From positions 558,001-622,000 of the forward strand of contig CAWBEX010000008.1 of NCBI GenBank assembly GCA_963787895.1: a stretch of 64,000 nucleotides of DNA, given 5' to 3'. Under the pieces are notes generated by a model. It saw only the letters and a list, made by a program, of their open reading frames with translations, had not been told where the DNA came from and made no database searches. The number at the start of each line of letters is the position of its first letter. Position 1 is the first letter of the stretch. Shown here one piece after another: positions 27,349 through 35,769 of the stretch. This DNA comes from Anderseniella sp963787895 (GTDB lineage: Bacteria; Pseudomonadota; Alphaproteobacteria; Rhizobiales; Aestuariivirgaceae). A program made the position numbers and the translations under genes.

Positions 27349-28962
27349 TTGCAGCACAACGGCCACTTCAATCCAGACTTCCCTATTGAGACCACCGGCA
27401 TAAAATCACCCGGCGAAGTCCACTATAATTTGAACGCTGCGCAACTCTACGAGATGTCGGTGAAACTCGGTGAGGGCATGGTTTCCGATTCCGGTGCACT
27501 TGCAGTAGTGACGGGCAAGCACACTGGCCGGTCTGCCCAGGACAAGTTCATCGTACGTGACGCGAACACTGAAGCAAACATCTGGTGGGACAACAACAAG
27601 GGTTTGTCACCGGAGCATTTCGCTACACTGAAGGCTGATTTTCTCGACCACGCAAATAACAGGCGCCTGTTCGTGCAGGACCTGTTTGGTGGCGCGGATC
27701 CGGAACACCGCATCAAGGTGCGCGTAGTAACCCAATTTGCCTGGCACGCCCTGTTTATCCGCTACCTGTTGCGCCGTCCGTCGCGCGAGGAGGTGATGAG
27801 CTTTGCGCCTGAACTGACCATCATCAACCAACCCAGCTTCAAGGCTGATCCGGCCAGGCACGGCTCACGGACCGAAACCATCATTGCCGTCAATCTGACT
27901 GAAAAACTCGTACTCATCGGTGACAGCGAATATGCCGGTGAAACCAAAAAGTCGGTGTTCGGGACACTCAACTACTTCCTGCCGGATAAGGGGATCATGC
28001 CGATGCACTGCTCGGCCAATGCTGGAAATGATGGCACATCAGCGCTGTTCTTCGGTCTGTCCGGCACTGGCAAGACCACCTTGTCATCGGATGCGTCACG
28101 TACTCTGGTTGGCGATGATGAGCATGGCTGGTCGCCCAACGGCATTTTCAACTTTGAAGGCGGTTGCTACGCCAAGACGATCAACCTTTCTGCCGAAGCG
28201 GAGCCGGAAATCTATTCTACGACTCAGCGCTGGGGCTCGATCCTGGAAAACGTCAAGGTTGACCCTGACACCCGCACGCCGGACTTCGATGATATTTCAT
28301 TGACTGAAAACGGCCGCGTTGCCTACCCGATGCACTATATCCCCAACGCATCTGACACAGGCATGGCGCCGCATCCCAAGAATGTCATCATGCTGACTGC
28401 CGATGCGTCCGGTGTCATGCCGCCAATCGCGCGGTTGAACCCGCATCAGGCTATGTACCATTTCCTGTCCGGTTACACCGCCAAGGTGGCTGGAACCGAA
28501 AAGGGCGTGAAGGGGACAGTCGCGACATTCTCGACCTGTTTTGGTGCGCCGTTCATGCCGCGCCATCCGAGTGTGTATGGCAACTTGCTCAAACAGCTTA
28601 TTGCCGAACACGGGGCAACATGCTGGCTGGTTAACACGGGTTGGACTGGTGGTCCTTATGGTGAAGGCCACCGTATGCCGATCAAGGCAACCCGTGCCTT
28701 GTTGGCGGCCGCTCTGGACGGCAGCCTCAACAATGTGCCCATGCGAATTGATCCGAATTTCGGATTTGAGGTTCCCAAGAGTGTCAATGGAGTGGATGGC
28801 GCCATCCTGAACCCGCGCACAACCTGGGCCGATCCTCAAGCCTATGACGCCAAGGCGGGTGAACTTGTCGACATGTTTGTCAGCAACTTCGAGAAGTTTG
28901 CAACTCACGTGGACAGTGAAGTTATAGCTGCTGCGCCGGCGGTGCGCGACGCGGCCGAGTGA
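27349..28962 (+). CDS. pckA: ATP-dependent phosphoenolpyruvate carboxykinase
   Basis: Turns oxaloacetate into PEP, the entry to gluconeogenesis. The P-loop is GLSGTGKTTLS (about residues 236-246); the second metal site is in IFNFEGGCYAK; RHPSVYGNLL also matches the family. I choose the TTG at 27349: AGGAG ends 7-8 nt before it, and 537 residues matches the family length (536-540). The TTG 22 codons earlier has no ribosome-binding site. Divergence from chvI matches rhizobial gene order, where ChvGI is reported to affect pckA. Confidence 0.95.
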   Translation: MQHNGHFNPDFPIETTGIKSPGEVHYNLNAAQLYEMSVKLGEGMVSDSGALAVVTGKHTGRSAQDKFIVRDANTEANIWWDNNKGLSPEHFATLKADFLDHANNRRLFVQDLFGGADPEHRIKVRVVTQFAWHALFIRYLLRRPSREEVMSFAPELTIINQPSFKADPARHGSRTETIIAVNLTEKLVLIGDSEYAGETKKSVFGTLNYFLPDKGIMPMHCSANAGNDGTSALFFGLSGTGKTTLSSDASRTLVGDDEHGWSPNGIFNFEGGCYAKTINLSAEAEPEIYSTTQRWGSILENVKVDPDTRTPDFDDISLTENGRVAYPMHYIPNASDTGMAPHPKNVIMLTADASGVMPPIARLNPHQAMYHFLSGYTAKVAGTEKGVKGTVATFSTCFGAPFMPRHPSVYGNLLKQLIAEHGATCWLVNTGWTGGPYGEGHRMPIKATRALLAAALDGSLNNVPMRIDPNFGFEVPKSVNGVDGAILNPRTTWADPQAYDAKAGELVDMFVSNFEKFATHVDSEVIAAAPAVRDAAE

Positions 28963-28984
28963 ACCAAATCAAGAACTTTTAATT

Positions 28985-29026
28985 GCGCGCCAGTTACACA
29001 GGTTCGTGACTGGCGCAAATTTTTTG
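28985..29026 (+). terminator. Terminator of pckA (shared with marR 3' end)
   Basis: GCGCCAGT (28987-28994) pairs with ACTGGCGC (29009-29016) and is followed by AAATTTTTTG. The right arm lies inside the end of the convergent marR-type gene, whose stop codon is in the loop. Confidence 0.85.
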
Positions 29027-29569
29027 TGCTTCCGGCTTGGTAATTGGTTGTTCAAACAACAAGCACCAGTGCTTGCCCTTTACATCTGCCGGCGCGCCGC
29101 CTTCTCGAAAGTACCTGCAACTTGCACAAGCACCGAAAGTGGGTAGCGCCTTTGGCTTCAGCATCTTGTTGACCAGTTTTTCTGTTGCCAATGAAAACCG
29201 TTGACGCAGTTTGGGCTTCATGCCTTCGAGTAAGGAAGCCAGGTCCGCCCAAGGATCCTGCTCGAGCTTTTCAGTACCTTGCGGGGTTAATGACAGGACT
29301 ACCGATCGGGCCTCTCCGGGGCGCGGTGCCTTGCTGATCAAGCCTTTGCGTTCCAGCGCAATCAGCGTTTGCGATATTGTTCCCTTGGTGGCGGCTAGAT
29401 AGCGGGTCAGCGCTGCAGGGGAATTCGAGAACCGGTTGCAACGGCTGAGGTAACGCAACGCCTCCCACTGTGCCGGGTTCAGATCAGAGCTGTGTTCCCC
29501 TGATCGCACCAGGCGAGCCAGTCGCTCCAACTGGATGATCGTGTCCTGCACTGGGCTGTCAGAAGTCAT
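28994..29569 (-). CDS. MarR-family regulator with C-terminal four-cysteine tail
   Basis: A winged-helix repressor of 191 residues from the ATG at 29569 (MTSDSPVQD). NPAQWEALRYLSRCNRFSNSPAALTRYLAATKGTISQ is the helix-turn-helix core, and the wing holds RPGEARSVVLSLT. Beyond the MarR fold, from about residue 140, is a tail with four cysteines spaced C-x2-C-x17-C-x15-C (CASC, WCLLF, ICASHE) and nearby His residues, likely a zinc or iron-sulphur site. Target genes are unknown. It lies 76 nt downstream of polA on the same strand and is convergent with pckA. Confidence 0.85.
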   Translation of the reverse strand: MTSDSPVQDTIIQLERLARLVRSGEHSSDLNPAQWEALRYLSRCNRFSNSPAALTRYLAATKGTISQTLIALERKGLISKAPRPGEARSVVLSLTPQGTEKLEQDPWADLASLLEGMKPKLRQRFSLATEKLVNKMLKPKALPTFGACASCRYFREGGAPADVKGKHWCLLFEQPITKPEAQKICASHEPV

Positions 29570-29645
29570 CGTATATGCACCTGGGTTTCGCTTGGCGAAC
29601 ACTAGGGAACTCGACCGTCACAATCAAATTTCATCCTCAAACAAG

Positions 29646-32570
29646 TCAGTGTGCTTCATCCCAATTGTCTGCGGCGCGCGCGTCTACCTGCACCGGCACC
29701 GAGAACGCAACTGCGGGCAGCGGTGCTTTCTCCATCACTTCGCACGCCAGCTTGATGGTGGATATTGCTTGTGCTTCAGGCACTTCGAAGATGAGCTCAT
29801 CGTGCACCTGAAGCAGCATTTTCGCGCTCAATCCTGCGTCTGCAATGGCGGCCGGCATGCGTATCATGGCGCGGCGGATGATGTCGGCAGCAGAGCCCTG
29901 AATAGGTGCATTGATTGCCGCGCGCTCCTGAAATGCGCGCTCCGAGGGGTTCGGTGACTTGATGCGCGGAAAGTGCATCCTGCGGCCAAACACAGTCTCG
30001 ACATAGCCATTGGCCCGGCAGAATGCCTTGGTTGATTCCATATATTCCTTGATGCCGGGAAAGCGCTCGAAATAGGTCTTGATGTACTGCCCTGCCTCTT
30101 CCCGCGAGATGGCCAGCTGGTTGGCGAGACCGAAAGCTGAAATCCCGTAAATGATGCCAAAGTTGATGGCCTTGGCCCGTCGGCGCACAGCCGGGTCCAT
30201 ACCTTCGATCGGTGTGTCAAACATCTCTGATGCTGTCATGGCGTGAATGTCGAGCCCATCTGCAAACGCTTTCTTCAACTGGGGAATGTCTGCAATTTGA
30301 GCCAGCACGCGCAGCTCGATCTGGCTGTAGTCTGCCGACACCAGCTTGTGACCGGGCGCTGCCACAAAGGCTGTGCGTATCTGTCTGCCTTCGGGTGTTC
30401 GCACCGGAATGTTCTGCAGGTTTGGCTCGGTTGACGACAGACGCCCGGTAGACGTGGCCGCCAACGAATACGAGGTATGCACGCGCTTTGTCTCGGGGTT
30501 GATATGGCCCGTCAGCGCATCGGTGTAGGTCGAGCGCAATTTGGTCAGTTGCCGCCATTCAAGCAGCTTGCCGGCCAACTCGACACCTTCTGCGGCCAGA
30601 TCCTCCAGAACCTGCACATCAGTGCTCCATGCGCCGGTTGCAGTTTTCTTGCCGCCTGTCAGCCCCATCTTGCCGAACAGGACCTCGCCAAGTTGTTTGG
30701 GTGAACCCAGATTGAACGGTTCACCTGCCAATTTGTGCACTTGTGCTTCCAGCACCTCTGCTCCCTTGGCAAACTCTCCCGATAGCCGGGCCAGCACGGC
30801 GCGGTCCACAAGAATGCCTTCACGCTCCATTGCCGCCAACACTGGCACAAGCGGGCGTTCCAGCGTCTCATAAACCGTGGCGCGATGTTCCGTTGCCAGC
30901 CGTGGCTTCAGCACATGCCACAGCCTCAGGGTGATGTCGGCGTCCTCGGCGGCGTATTTCGTTGCCTCATCCAGCGGTACCAGGTCAAAAGTCACCTGGC
31001 TTTTGCCCGTACCTGCCACGTCCTTGAACTTGATTGGCACAAATCCAAGATGCTTTTCAGCCAGCTCGTCCATGCCATGACCATTGATGCCGGAATCCAG
31101 CGCATAGGACAGCAACATTGTGTCATCGATCGGCGCGACGGTTACTCCAAGGCGATGAAAAACAGTCAGGTCGTATTTCAGGTTCTGGCCAATTTTCAGA
31201 ACACCGGGATGCTCAAGAACCGGTTTCAGGGCCGTCAGCACATCGCTTTCATTGAGCTGTTCAAGATCATTGCCACCAAAGTCCAGCCCTTCTGAGGCAC
31301 GGTGTCCGGTCGGTATGTAACAGGCCTTGCCAGGTTCCACGCAAAGTGAAATGCCGGCCAATTTGGCCTGCATGTTGTCCAGCGATGTTGTTTCCGTGTC
31401 TACCGACACATGTCCGGCTTCGCGGATCATTTCTATCCATGCATTGAGCCGGGCCATGCTGGTGACACGTTCATAAGTTGCGTGATCAAGCGGTATGGCG
31501 CGCATAGCCTCTGCTGCGTTCGACGTTGGCGGCAGTCGGTTTTCAACAGGGTCGGGGGTGGCTGCCTTTACAGGATCAGCGGGCGCTCCCAGTTCATCCA
31601 CCATATGTCCTTCCGGTGGCCATCCGGTGAACGTAACCTCAATCGGCTCTATGTCGGCGGCGTTGGCCTCAAGTTCGCCGGAGACGCGGCGGATCAGGGT
31701 GTTGAATTCCAGTGCTTTCAAGAAGCCGATCAAGGTCTTTGCCTCTGGTTCGACTACGCCGAAATCCTCCAGCGGGTGATCCACTGCGACATCTGTTTTC
31801 AAGATGACCAACTGCTTTGACATGCGGGCTTGATCAGCAAACTCAATCAACTTTTCGCGCCGTTTGGGTTGCTTTATTTCATCTGCGCGCAACAGCAATG
31901 TTTCAAGATCACCGTACTCTTCGATCAACTGCGCGCCGGTCTTTACTCCGATGCCCGGAACGCCGGGTATGTTGTCAACGCTGTCACCTGCCAGAGCCTG
32001 AACTTCGACGACCTTTTCAGGTGGCACCCCGAACTTTTCAATGACCTCGTCGCGGCCGATGGCCTTGTCTTTCATGGTGTCGAGCAGCTTTACCTGGTCT
32101 GTTACCAGTTGCATCAGGTCCTTGTCGGACGAGACGATGCGCACCGTCGCTCCGGCAGCTTCTGCCTGTGTTGCATAGGTTGCGATCAGATCATCGGCTT
32201 CATAGTTTTCCTGCTCGATACAGGCCACGTTGAAAGCGTGCGTCGCCTGCCGGATCAGACCGAACTGCGGCACCAGATCTTCGGGCGCGGGTGGTCGGTG
32301 CGCCTTGTAATCCGGATAGATTTCGTTGCGGAACGATTTTGAAGACTTGTCGAAAATCACTGCGATATGCGTAGGCTTGTCGTCGGCGGACATCTGCTTC
32401 AACAACTTGTGCAGCATGTTGCAGAAGCCCTGCACGGCCCCCACCGGGAGCCCGTCAGATTTTCGCGTGAGGGGTGGCAGCGCATGATATGCGCGAAAGA
32501 TGTAGCCGGAGCCATCTATCAGATAGAGGTGGTCTCCGGCCTTTATCGGTCTTGTCTGGGCTGTGCTCAT
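29646..32570 (-). CDS. polA: DNA polymerase I
   Basis: Gap filling and primer removal. The 974-residue product has all three domains. The N-terminal 5' nuclease shows YLIDGSGYIFRAYHA, VIFDKSSKSFRNEIYPDYKAHR and the GVPGIGVKTG H3TH loop. The 3'-5' proofreading domain keeps its Asp-x-Glu (VSVDTETTSLD). The polymerase has VSADYSQIELRVLAQI (motif A), RRRAKAINFGIIYG (motif B) and LQVHDELIFEVPE (motif C). Confidence 0.97.
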   Translation of the reverse strand: MSTAQTRPIKAGDHLYLIDGSGYIFRAYHALPPLTRKSDGLPVGAVQGFCNMLHKLLKQMSADDKPTHIAVIFDKSSKSFRNEIYPDYKAHRPPAPEDLVPQFGLIRQATHAFNVACIEQENYEADDLIATYATQAEAAGATVRIVSSDKDLMQLVTDQVKLLDTMKDKAIGRDEVIEKFGVPPEKVVEVQALAGDSVDNIPGVPGIGVKTGAQLIEEYGDLETLLLRADEIKQPKRREKLIEFADQARMSKQLVILKTDVAVDHPLEDFGVVEPEAKTLIGFLKALEFNTLIRRVSGELEANAADIEPIEVTFTGWPPEGHMVDELGAPADPVKAATPDPVENRLPPTSNAAEAMRAIPLDHATYERVTSMARLNAWIEMIREAGHVSVDTETTSLDNMQAKLAGISLCVEPGKACYIPTGHRASEGLDFGGNDLEQLNESDVLTALKPVLEHPGVLKIGQNLKYDLTVFHRLGVTVAPIDDTMLLSYALDSGINGHGMDELAEKHLGFVPIKFKDVAGTGKSQVTFDLVPLDEATKYAAEDADITLRLWHVLKPRLATEHRATVYETLERPLVPVLAAMEREGILVDRAVLARLSGEFAKGAEVLEAQVHKLAGEPFNLGSPKQLGEVLFGKMGLTGGKKTATGAWSTDVQVLEDLAAEGVELAGKLLEWRQLTKLRSTYTDALTGHINPETKRVHTSYSLAATSTGRLSSTEPNLQNIPVRTPEGRQIRTAFVAAPGHKLVSADYSQIELRVLAQIADIPQLKKAFADGLDIHAMTASEMFDTPIEGMDPAVRRRAKAINFGIIYGISAFGLANQLAISREEAGQYIKTYFERFPGIKEYMESTKAFCRANGYVETVFGRRMHFPRIKSPNPSERAFQERAAINAPIQGSAADIIRRAMIRMPAAIADAGLSAKMLLQVHDELIFEVPEAQAISTIKLACEVMEKAPLPAVAFSVPVQVDARAADNWDEAH

Positions 32571-32632
32571 GAGGTGGGACTATGCCACCAGCATCAGCCG
32601 TTTGCTACATGCGCGGGAAGCTTTACACAGTC

Positions 32633-33679
32633 TTAGGCCGATGCTCCTGACAGACTTCCTGTCGCGTTTGCCGGCTTTCGCTGAACGAGACGTGCAAAAG
32701 CCGGGCGTTCAAACAAAAACCGGGCAGGTGTCCGCATGGCAATCCAGTGCAGGACAAGCGGGCCGACGACACCAGCCGTAGTGACAATGAGAGAGATGGT
32801 GCCGGCGTCTGCGATGATGCCCGTCTTGATCAGGAAGATGCGTGTTGCGGCCATGAACAGGAAGAACGCCAGGTACACCGGCAATGTGTTTTCACCACAA
32901 TAACGCACCAGATTGAACCAGCTTACACGGCTCATCAGTTGCGCCACCGTGATAACTGCAGCGCAACCCGCCATGCCCAGCATGATTGACAGGCCCGGCA
33001 GGAAGGCTGTGCCAGCCTCCACCATCCAGTGATTGATAACCGCCCATGACGCTAGTGCGGCAAGCAGAGTTGAAGCCTCTAGTGATGCCACCCTTGCAGC
33101 ATATGCCATGATGTACGGAGCCATCACATAGCCCGAATAGAAGTAGACGAAGCGATGTGCGCTTTCATCAACAGCTACCCATCCAGTGTTGACATGGGCC
33201 ATTTCCAGCGCTGCTGCGACCGGCCAAACGATCCAGATTGGCACGTTTTTCAAGAGCTTTGCAGCGACAAAGAAGATGATGAGGACATAAATGAACCAAA
33301 GCGTGCCAAGCGGTTCGACCAGCGCAGTGAGCCAGTATTCTGGCAGGCCCGCCAGCCCGTTCGGCCCTTGCCAGCCTTTGAAAGCTGCCTGGATTGTCAT
33401 CCACAGCACATAGAAGTATCCAAAATGCAGAACCTTGGTGTCAGCGTAAGAGCGCCAGGACCGGTCAATACGAGAGGCGAGAAAAAGCCCGGAAATCAGA
33501 AAAAAATCCGGCATCCGGAAAGGTCTGGCCCATGAAATGAATCCATCCACCCAGCTGCTTTGACCCATTGCCTCCTGAACGCCATAGGTAGAGTGCATCA
33601 TCACAACAAGAACGATGCAGATACCCTTGGCATAGTCGACCCAGTCAATGCGAGACTGATCCAGCGATGTGGCCGTCAT
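32633..33679 (-). CDS. Membrane acyltransferase (acyltransferase-3 family)
   Basis: An integral membrane protein of 348 residues with about ten hydrophobic helices. It starts with IDWVDYAKGICIVLVVMMHS, where the Asp and His resemble the catalytic residues of the acyltransferase-3 fold, and has FFLISGLFLASRIDRSW. Such enzymes O-acylate sugars, glucans or lipids. The acceptor cannot be read from the sequence, and the neighbours (polA and an aminotransferase) do not help. The start at 33679 (MTATSLDQSRIDW) is preferred over 33688. Confidence 0.8.
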   Translation of the reverse strand: MTATSLDQSRIDWVDYAKGICIVLVVMMHSTYGVQEAMGQSSWVDGFISWARPFRMPDFFLISGLFLASRIDRSWRSYADTKVLHFGYFYVLWMTIQAAFKGWQGPNGLAGLPEYWLTALVEPLGTLWFIYVLIIFFVAAKLLKNVPIWIVWPVAAALEMAHVNTGWVAVDESAHRFVYFYSGYVMAPYIMAYAARVASLEASTLLAALASWAVINHWMVEAGTAFLPGLSIMLGMAGCAAVITVAQLMSRVSWFNLVRYCGENTLPVYLAFFLFMAATRIFLIKTGIIADAGTISLIVTTAGVVGPLVLHWIAMRTPARFLFERPAFARLVQRKPANATGSLSGASA

Positions 33680-33937
33680 GGTTAACAAACCCTTTCAACG
33701 ATGTCTCAGGATGGATTATCCCGGTTTCAATTGATCAGTACTGAGCATTTCTGATGCCAACCTGGGCTAAGTGCTGCATTTGCACGCTCACGAGTGTGTG
33801 AAACTTCACCAGCAGGTGCCGCGCCTTCGGGCCGTGAAGTGGTGCTATTCAATTTGCCGTTCTGGCCACCGGATTGGTCTTGCCAGCACCCGGGGCAATA
33901 GTGAGATAATGAGACTTCACCAATTGGGAGCAGTGCT
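33680..33937. promoter_or_regulatory. Divergent region with repeated ACTTCAC motif
   Basis: A 258-bp gap between the acyltransferase and the aminotransferase. ACTTCACCA occurs at 33803-33811 and again at 33914-33922, and the reverse complement GTGAAGT at 33834-33840, making a 7-bp inverted repeat with the first copy. The last copy lies 16 nt before the aminotransferase ATG. This could be an operator set; the regulator is not known. No coding frame seen. Confidence 0.4.
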
Positions 33938-35326
33938 ATGAACCATCAGGCCAGCAAGAATGATTTCAGCGAGGTTATTGAAGCCGACCGTGCAAATGTC
34001 TGGCATCACCTGACCCAGCACAAGAAGTTCGAAACGGTTGACCCGCTTATCATCATTGAGGGCAAGGGCATGCGTGTTTGGAACACCGCAGGCCGCGAGC
34101 ATCTTGATGCCGTATCGGGTGGTGTGTGGACAGTCAACGTTGGTTATGGCCGCGAAAGCATCGCTGATGCAGTGCGTGATCAATTGGTACAGCTCAACTA
34201 TTTTGCCAATTCGGCGGGCTCAATTCCCGGCGCCTTGTTTGCCGAAAAGCTGATTGCAAAGATGCCCGGCATGAGCCGCGTCTATTATTCGAACTCAGGC
34301 TCCGAGGCCAACGAAAAGGCCTACAAGATTGTGCGCCAGATTTCGCACAACAAACACGGCGGCAAGAAAAGCAAGATCCTGTACCGCGACCGCGACTATC
34401 ATGGCACCACCATCACTGCGTTGTCTTCGTGTGGCCAGAACCAGCGCCGGGACCAATACGGTCCGTTCACGCCAGGCTTTGTTGAAGTACCGCACTGCCT
34501 TGAGTACCGCTCGCAGTGGGGTGAGGTGGATGACTACGGCATTCGCGCGGCCAACGCCATCGAGGAAGTTATCCTGCGCGAAGGGCCCGACACTGTTGGC
34601 GGCCTCATTCTTGAGCCGGTCACAGCAGGCGGCGGTGTCATCGTGCCACCGAAGGGCTATTGGGATCGCGTTCAGGAAATTTGCAAGAAGCACGACATTC
34701 TGCTGATCATCGACGAAGTTGTATGCGGTATGGGCCGTACCGGTACCTGGTTCGGCTATCAGCACTACGGCATCCAGCCTGACATTGTCACCATGGCCAA
34801 AGGCGTTGCCTCCGGCTATGCAGCCATCTCGTGCACCGTCACCACCGAAGCCGTATTCAATGAGTTCAAGGCAGACCCGTCTGATCCGATGAGCTACTTC
34901 CGCGACATTTCCACCTTTGGCGGTTGTGCGGCGGGCCCGGCGGCAGCGCTGGAGAACATGCGCATCCTGGAAGACGAGAAGTTGCTCGAAAACACCACGA
35001 AAATGGGCGAATACCTGCTTGGTGAATTCGACAAGCTGCAGGCCAAGCACAACATGGTTGGCCAGGTTCGCGGCAAGGGCCTGTTCTGCGGTATGGAGCT
35101 TGTTCAGGATCGTGACACTCGCGAGCCGATGCCTGAAACAGTTGTGCAGGCAATCGTGGCTGACTGTTTCGCCACTGACGCGGTGATTATCGGTGCTACA
35201 AACCGCTCACTTGGCGGGTTGAACAACACGCTGTGCTTCTCCCCAGCGCTTATCTGCACCAAGTCAGATCTTGATGAAGTTGTGGCTGCCGTTGACCGGG
35301 CAATGACCAAGGTTGAAGCTGTCTAG
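33938..35326 (+). CDS. tpa: Class III aminotransferase, taurine-pyruvate type
   Basis: A PLP-dependent omega-aminotransferase of 462 residues. GGVWTVNVGYG, YYSNSGSEANEKAYKI, RDYHGTT and LIIDEVVCGMGRTG are class III signatures; the PLP lysine is Lys288 in MAKGVASGY. The overall sequence, including YRDRDYHGTT and PHCLEYR, recalls taurine-pyruvate aminotransferase, which makes sulfoacetaldehyde and alanine. No xsc, pta or taurine transporter gene is next to it, so another amine donor (beta-alanine, a polyamine) is possible. GGAG sits 8 nt before the ATG. It ends at a strong terminator. Confidence 0.72.
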   Translation: MNHQASKNDFSEVIEADRANVWHHLTQHKKFETVDPLIIIEGKGMRVWNTAGREHLDAVSGGVWTVNVGYGRESIADAVRDQLVQLNYFANSAGSIPGALFAEKLIAKMPGMSRVYYSNSGSEANEKAYKIVRQISHNKHGGKKSKILYRDRDYHGTTITALSSCGQNQRRDQYGPFTPGFVEVPHCLEYRSQWGEVDDYGIRAANAIEEVILREGPDTVGGLILEPVTAGGGVIVPPKGYWDRVQEICKKHDILLIIDEVVCGMGRTGTWFGYQHYGIQPDIVTMAKGVASGYAAISCTVTTEAVFNEFKADPSDPMSYFRDISTFGGCAAGPAAALENMRILEDEKLLENTTKMGEYLLGEFDKLQAKHNMVGQVRGKGLFCGMELVQDRDTREPMPETVVQAIVADCFATDAVIIGATNRSLGGLNNTLCFSPALICTKSDLDEVVAAVDRAMTKVEAV

Positions 35327-35358
35327 ATATCTGCACAAGGTTCTGCAAAAATCATTGT

Positions 35359-35390
35359 GGCCACCTGTGCGTGCACGGGTGGCCTTTTTT
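35359..35390 (+). terminator. Terminator after the aminotransferase
   Basis: GGCCACCTGTGC pairs with GCACGGGTGGCC (one G-U), with a very tight loop, then TTTTTT. It is 32 nt after the stop. Confidence 0.9.
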
Positions 35391-35442
35391 GAAGTGCGCG
35401 CTTGATCTTCAATCACTTATGTGTAATTTCGCGGCCTGCGCT

Positions 35443-35532
35443 GGTGAGGTGGCCGAGTGGTTGAAGGCGCACGCCTGGAACGCGTGTGTGCGGGAAACCG
35501 TACCGAGGGTTCGAATCCCTCTCTCACCGCCA
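35443..35532 (+). tRNA. tRNA-Ser (anticodon GGA)
   Basis: A 90-nt class II tRNA. The acceptor GGTGAGG pairs with TCTCACC (a final G-U). The anticodon stem CACGC/GCGTG encloses CTGGAAC, giving anticodon GGA (reads UCC/UCU). A long variable arm (TGTGCGGGAAACCGTACC) follows, then the T-loop GGTTCGAATCC. CCA is encoded. No integrase or repeat of the tRNA end was noticed nearby, so it does not look like a used integration site. Confidence 0.96.
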
Positions 35533-35769
35533 TTCTTCCAAATTCTGTCTTGTCCAAAAGCGCTGCCATGCGCGTGTTTGCATTAACCCACAGACTTGCA
35601 GGCCTGCGAGCGTCCGAGGCGCACTATGGCGCCCGGTCAACCGCTTGAAGCGGCGGAGGCGATATGTATGCAACGCGCCCATCAATGCCCTGTCGGCCAA
35701 TTCGAGCAGAATGTTTGTATGTGTGAGTCACATGCACCGGCATAATTCCAGCAACACTGAAACCAGTCG
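35533..35769. other. Intergenic region between tRNA-Ser and the glpK 3' end
   Basis: 237 bp without a recognisable gene. It contains small inverted repeats (CCGCTTGAAGCGG at 35641 and TGTGAGTCACA near 35722) but no T-run that would make a clear terminator for glpK. Confidence 0.4.

Noticed and set aside
34295..35050. 251-codon open frame antisense to the aminotransferase
   Set aside because: Shadow frame in a high-GC gene.
35720..35731. TGTGAGTCACA as a CRP site
   Set aside because: CRP sites need TGTGA-N6-TCACA; here only one base separates the halves, and it lies downstream of glpK.
35443..35769. tRNA-Ser as an integration site for a mobile element
   Set aside because: No integrase, no repeat of the tRNA 3' end and ordinary glp genes follow.
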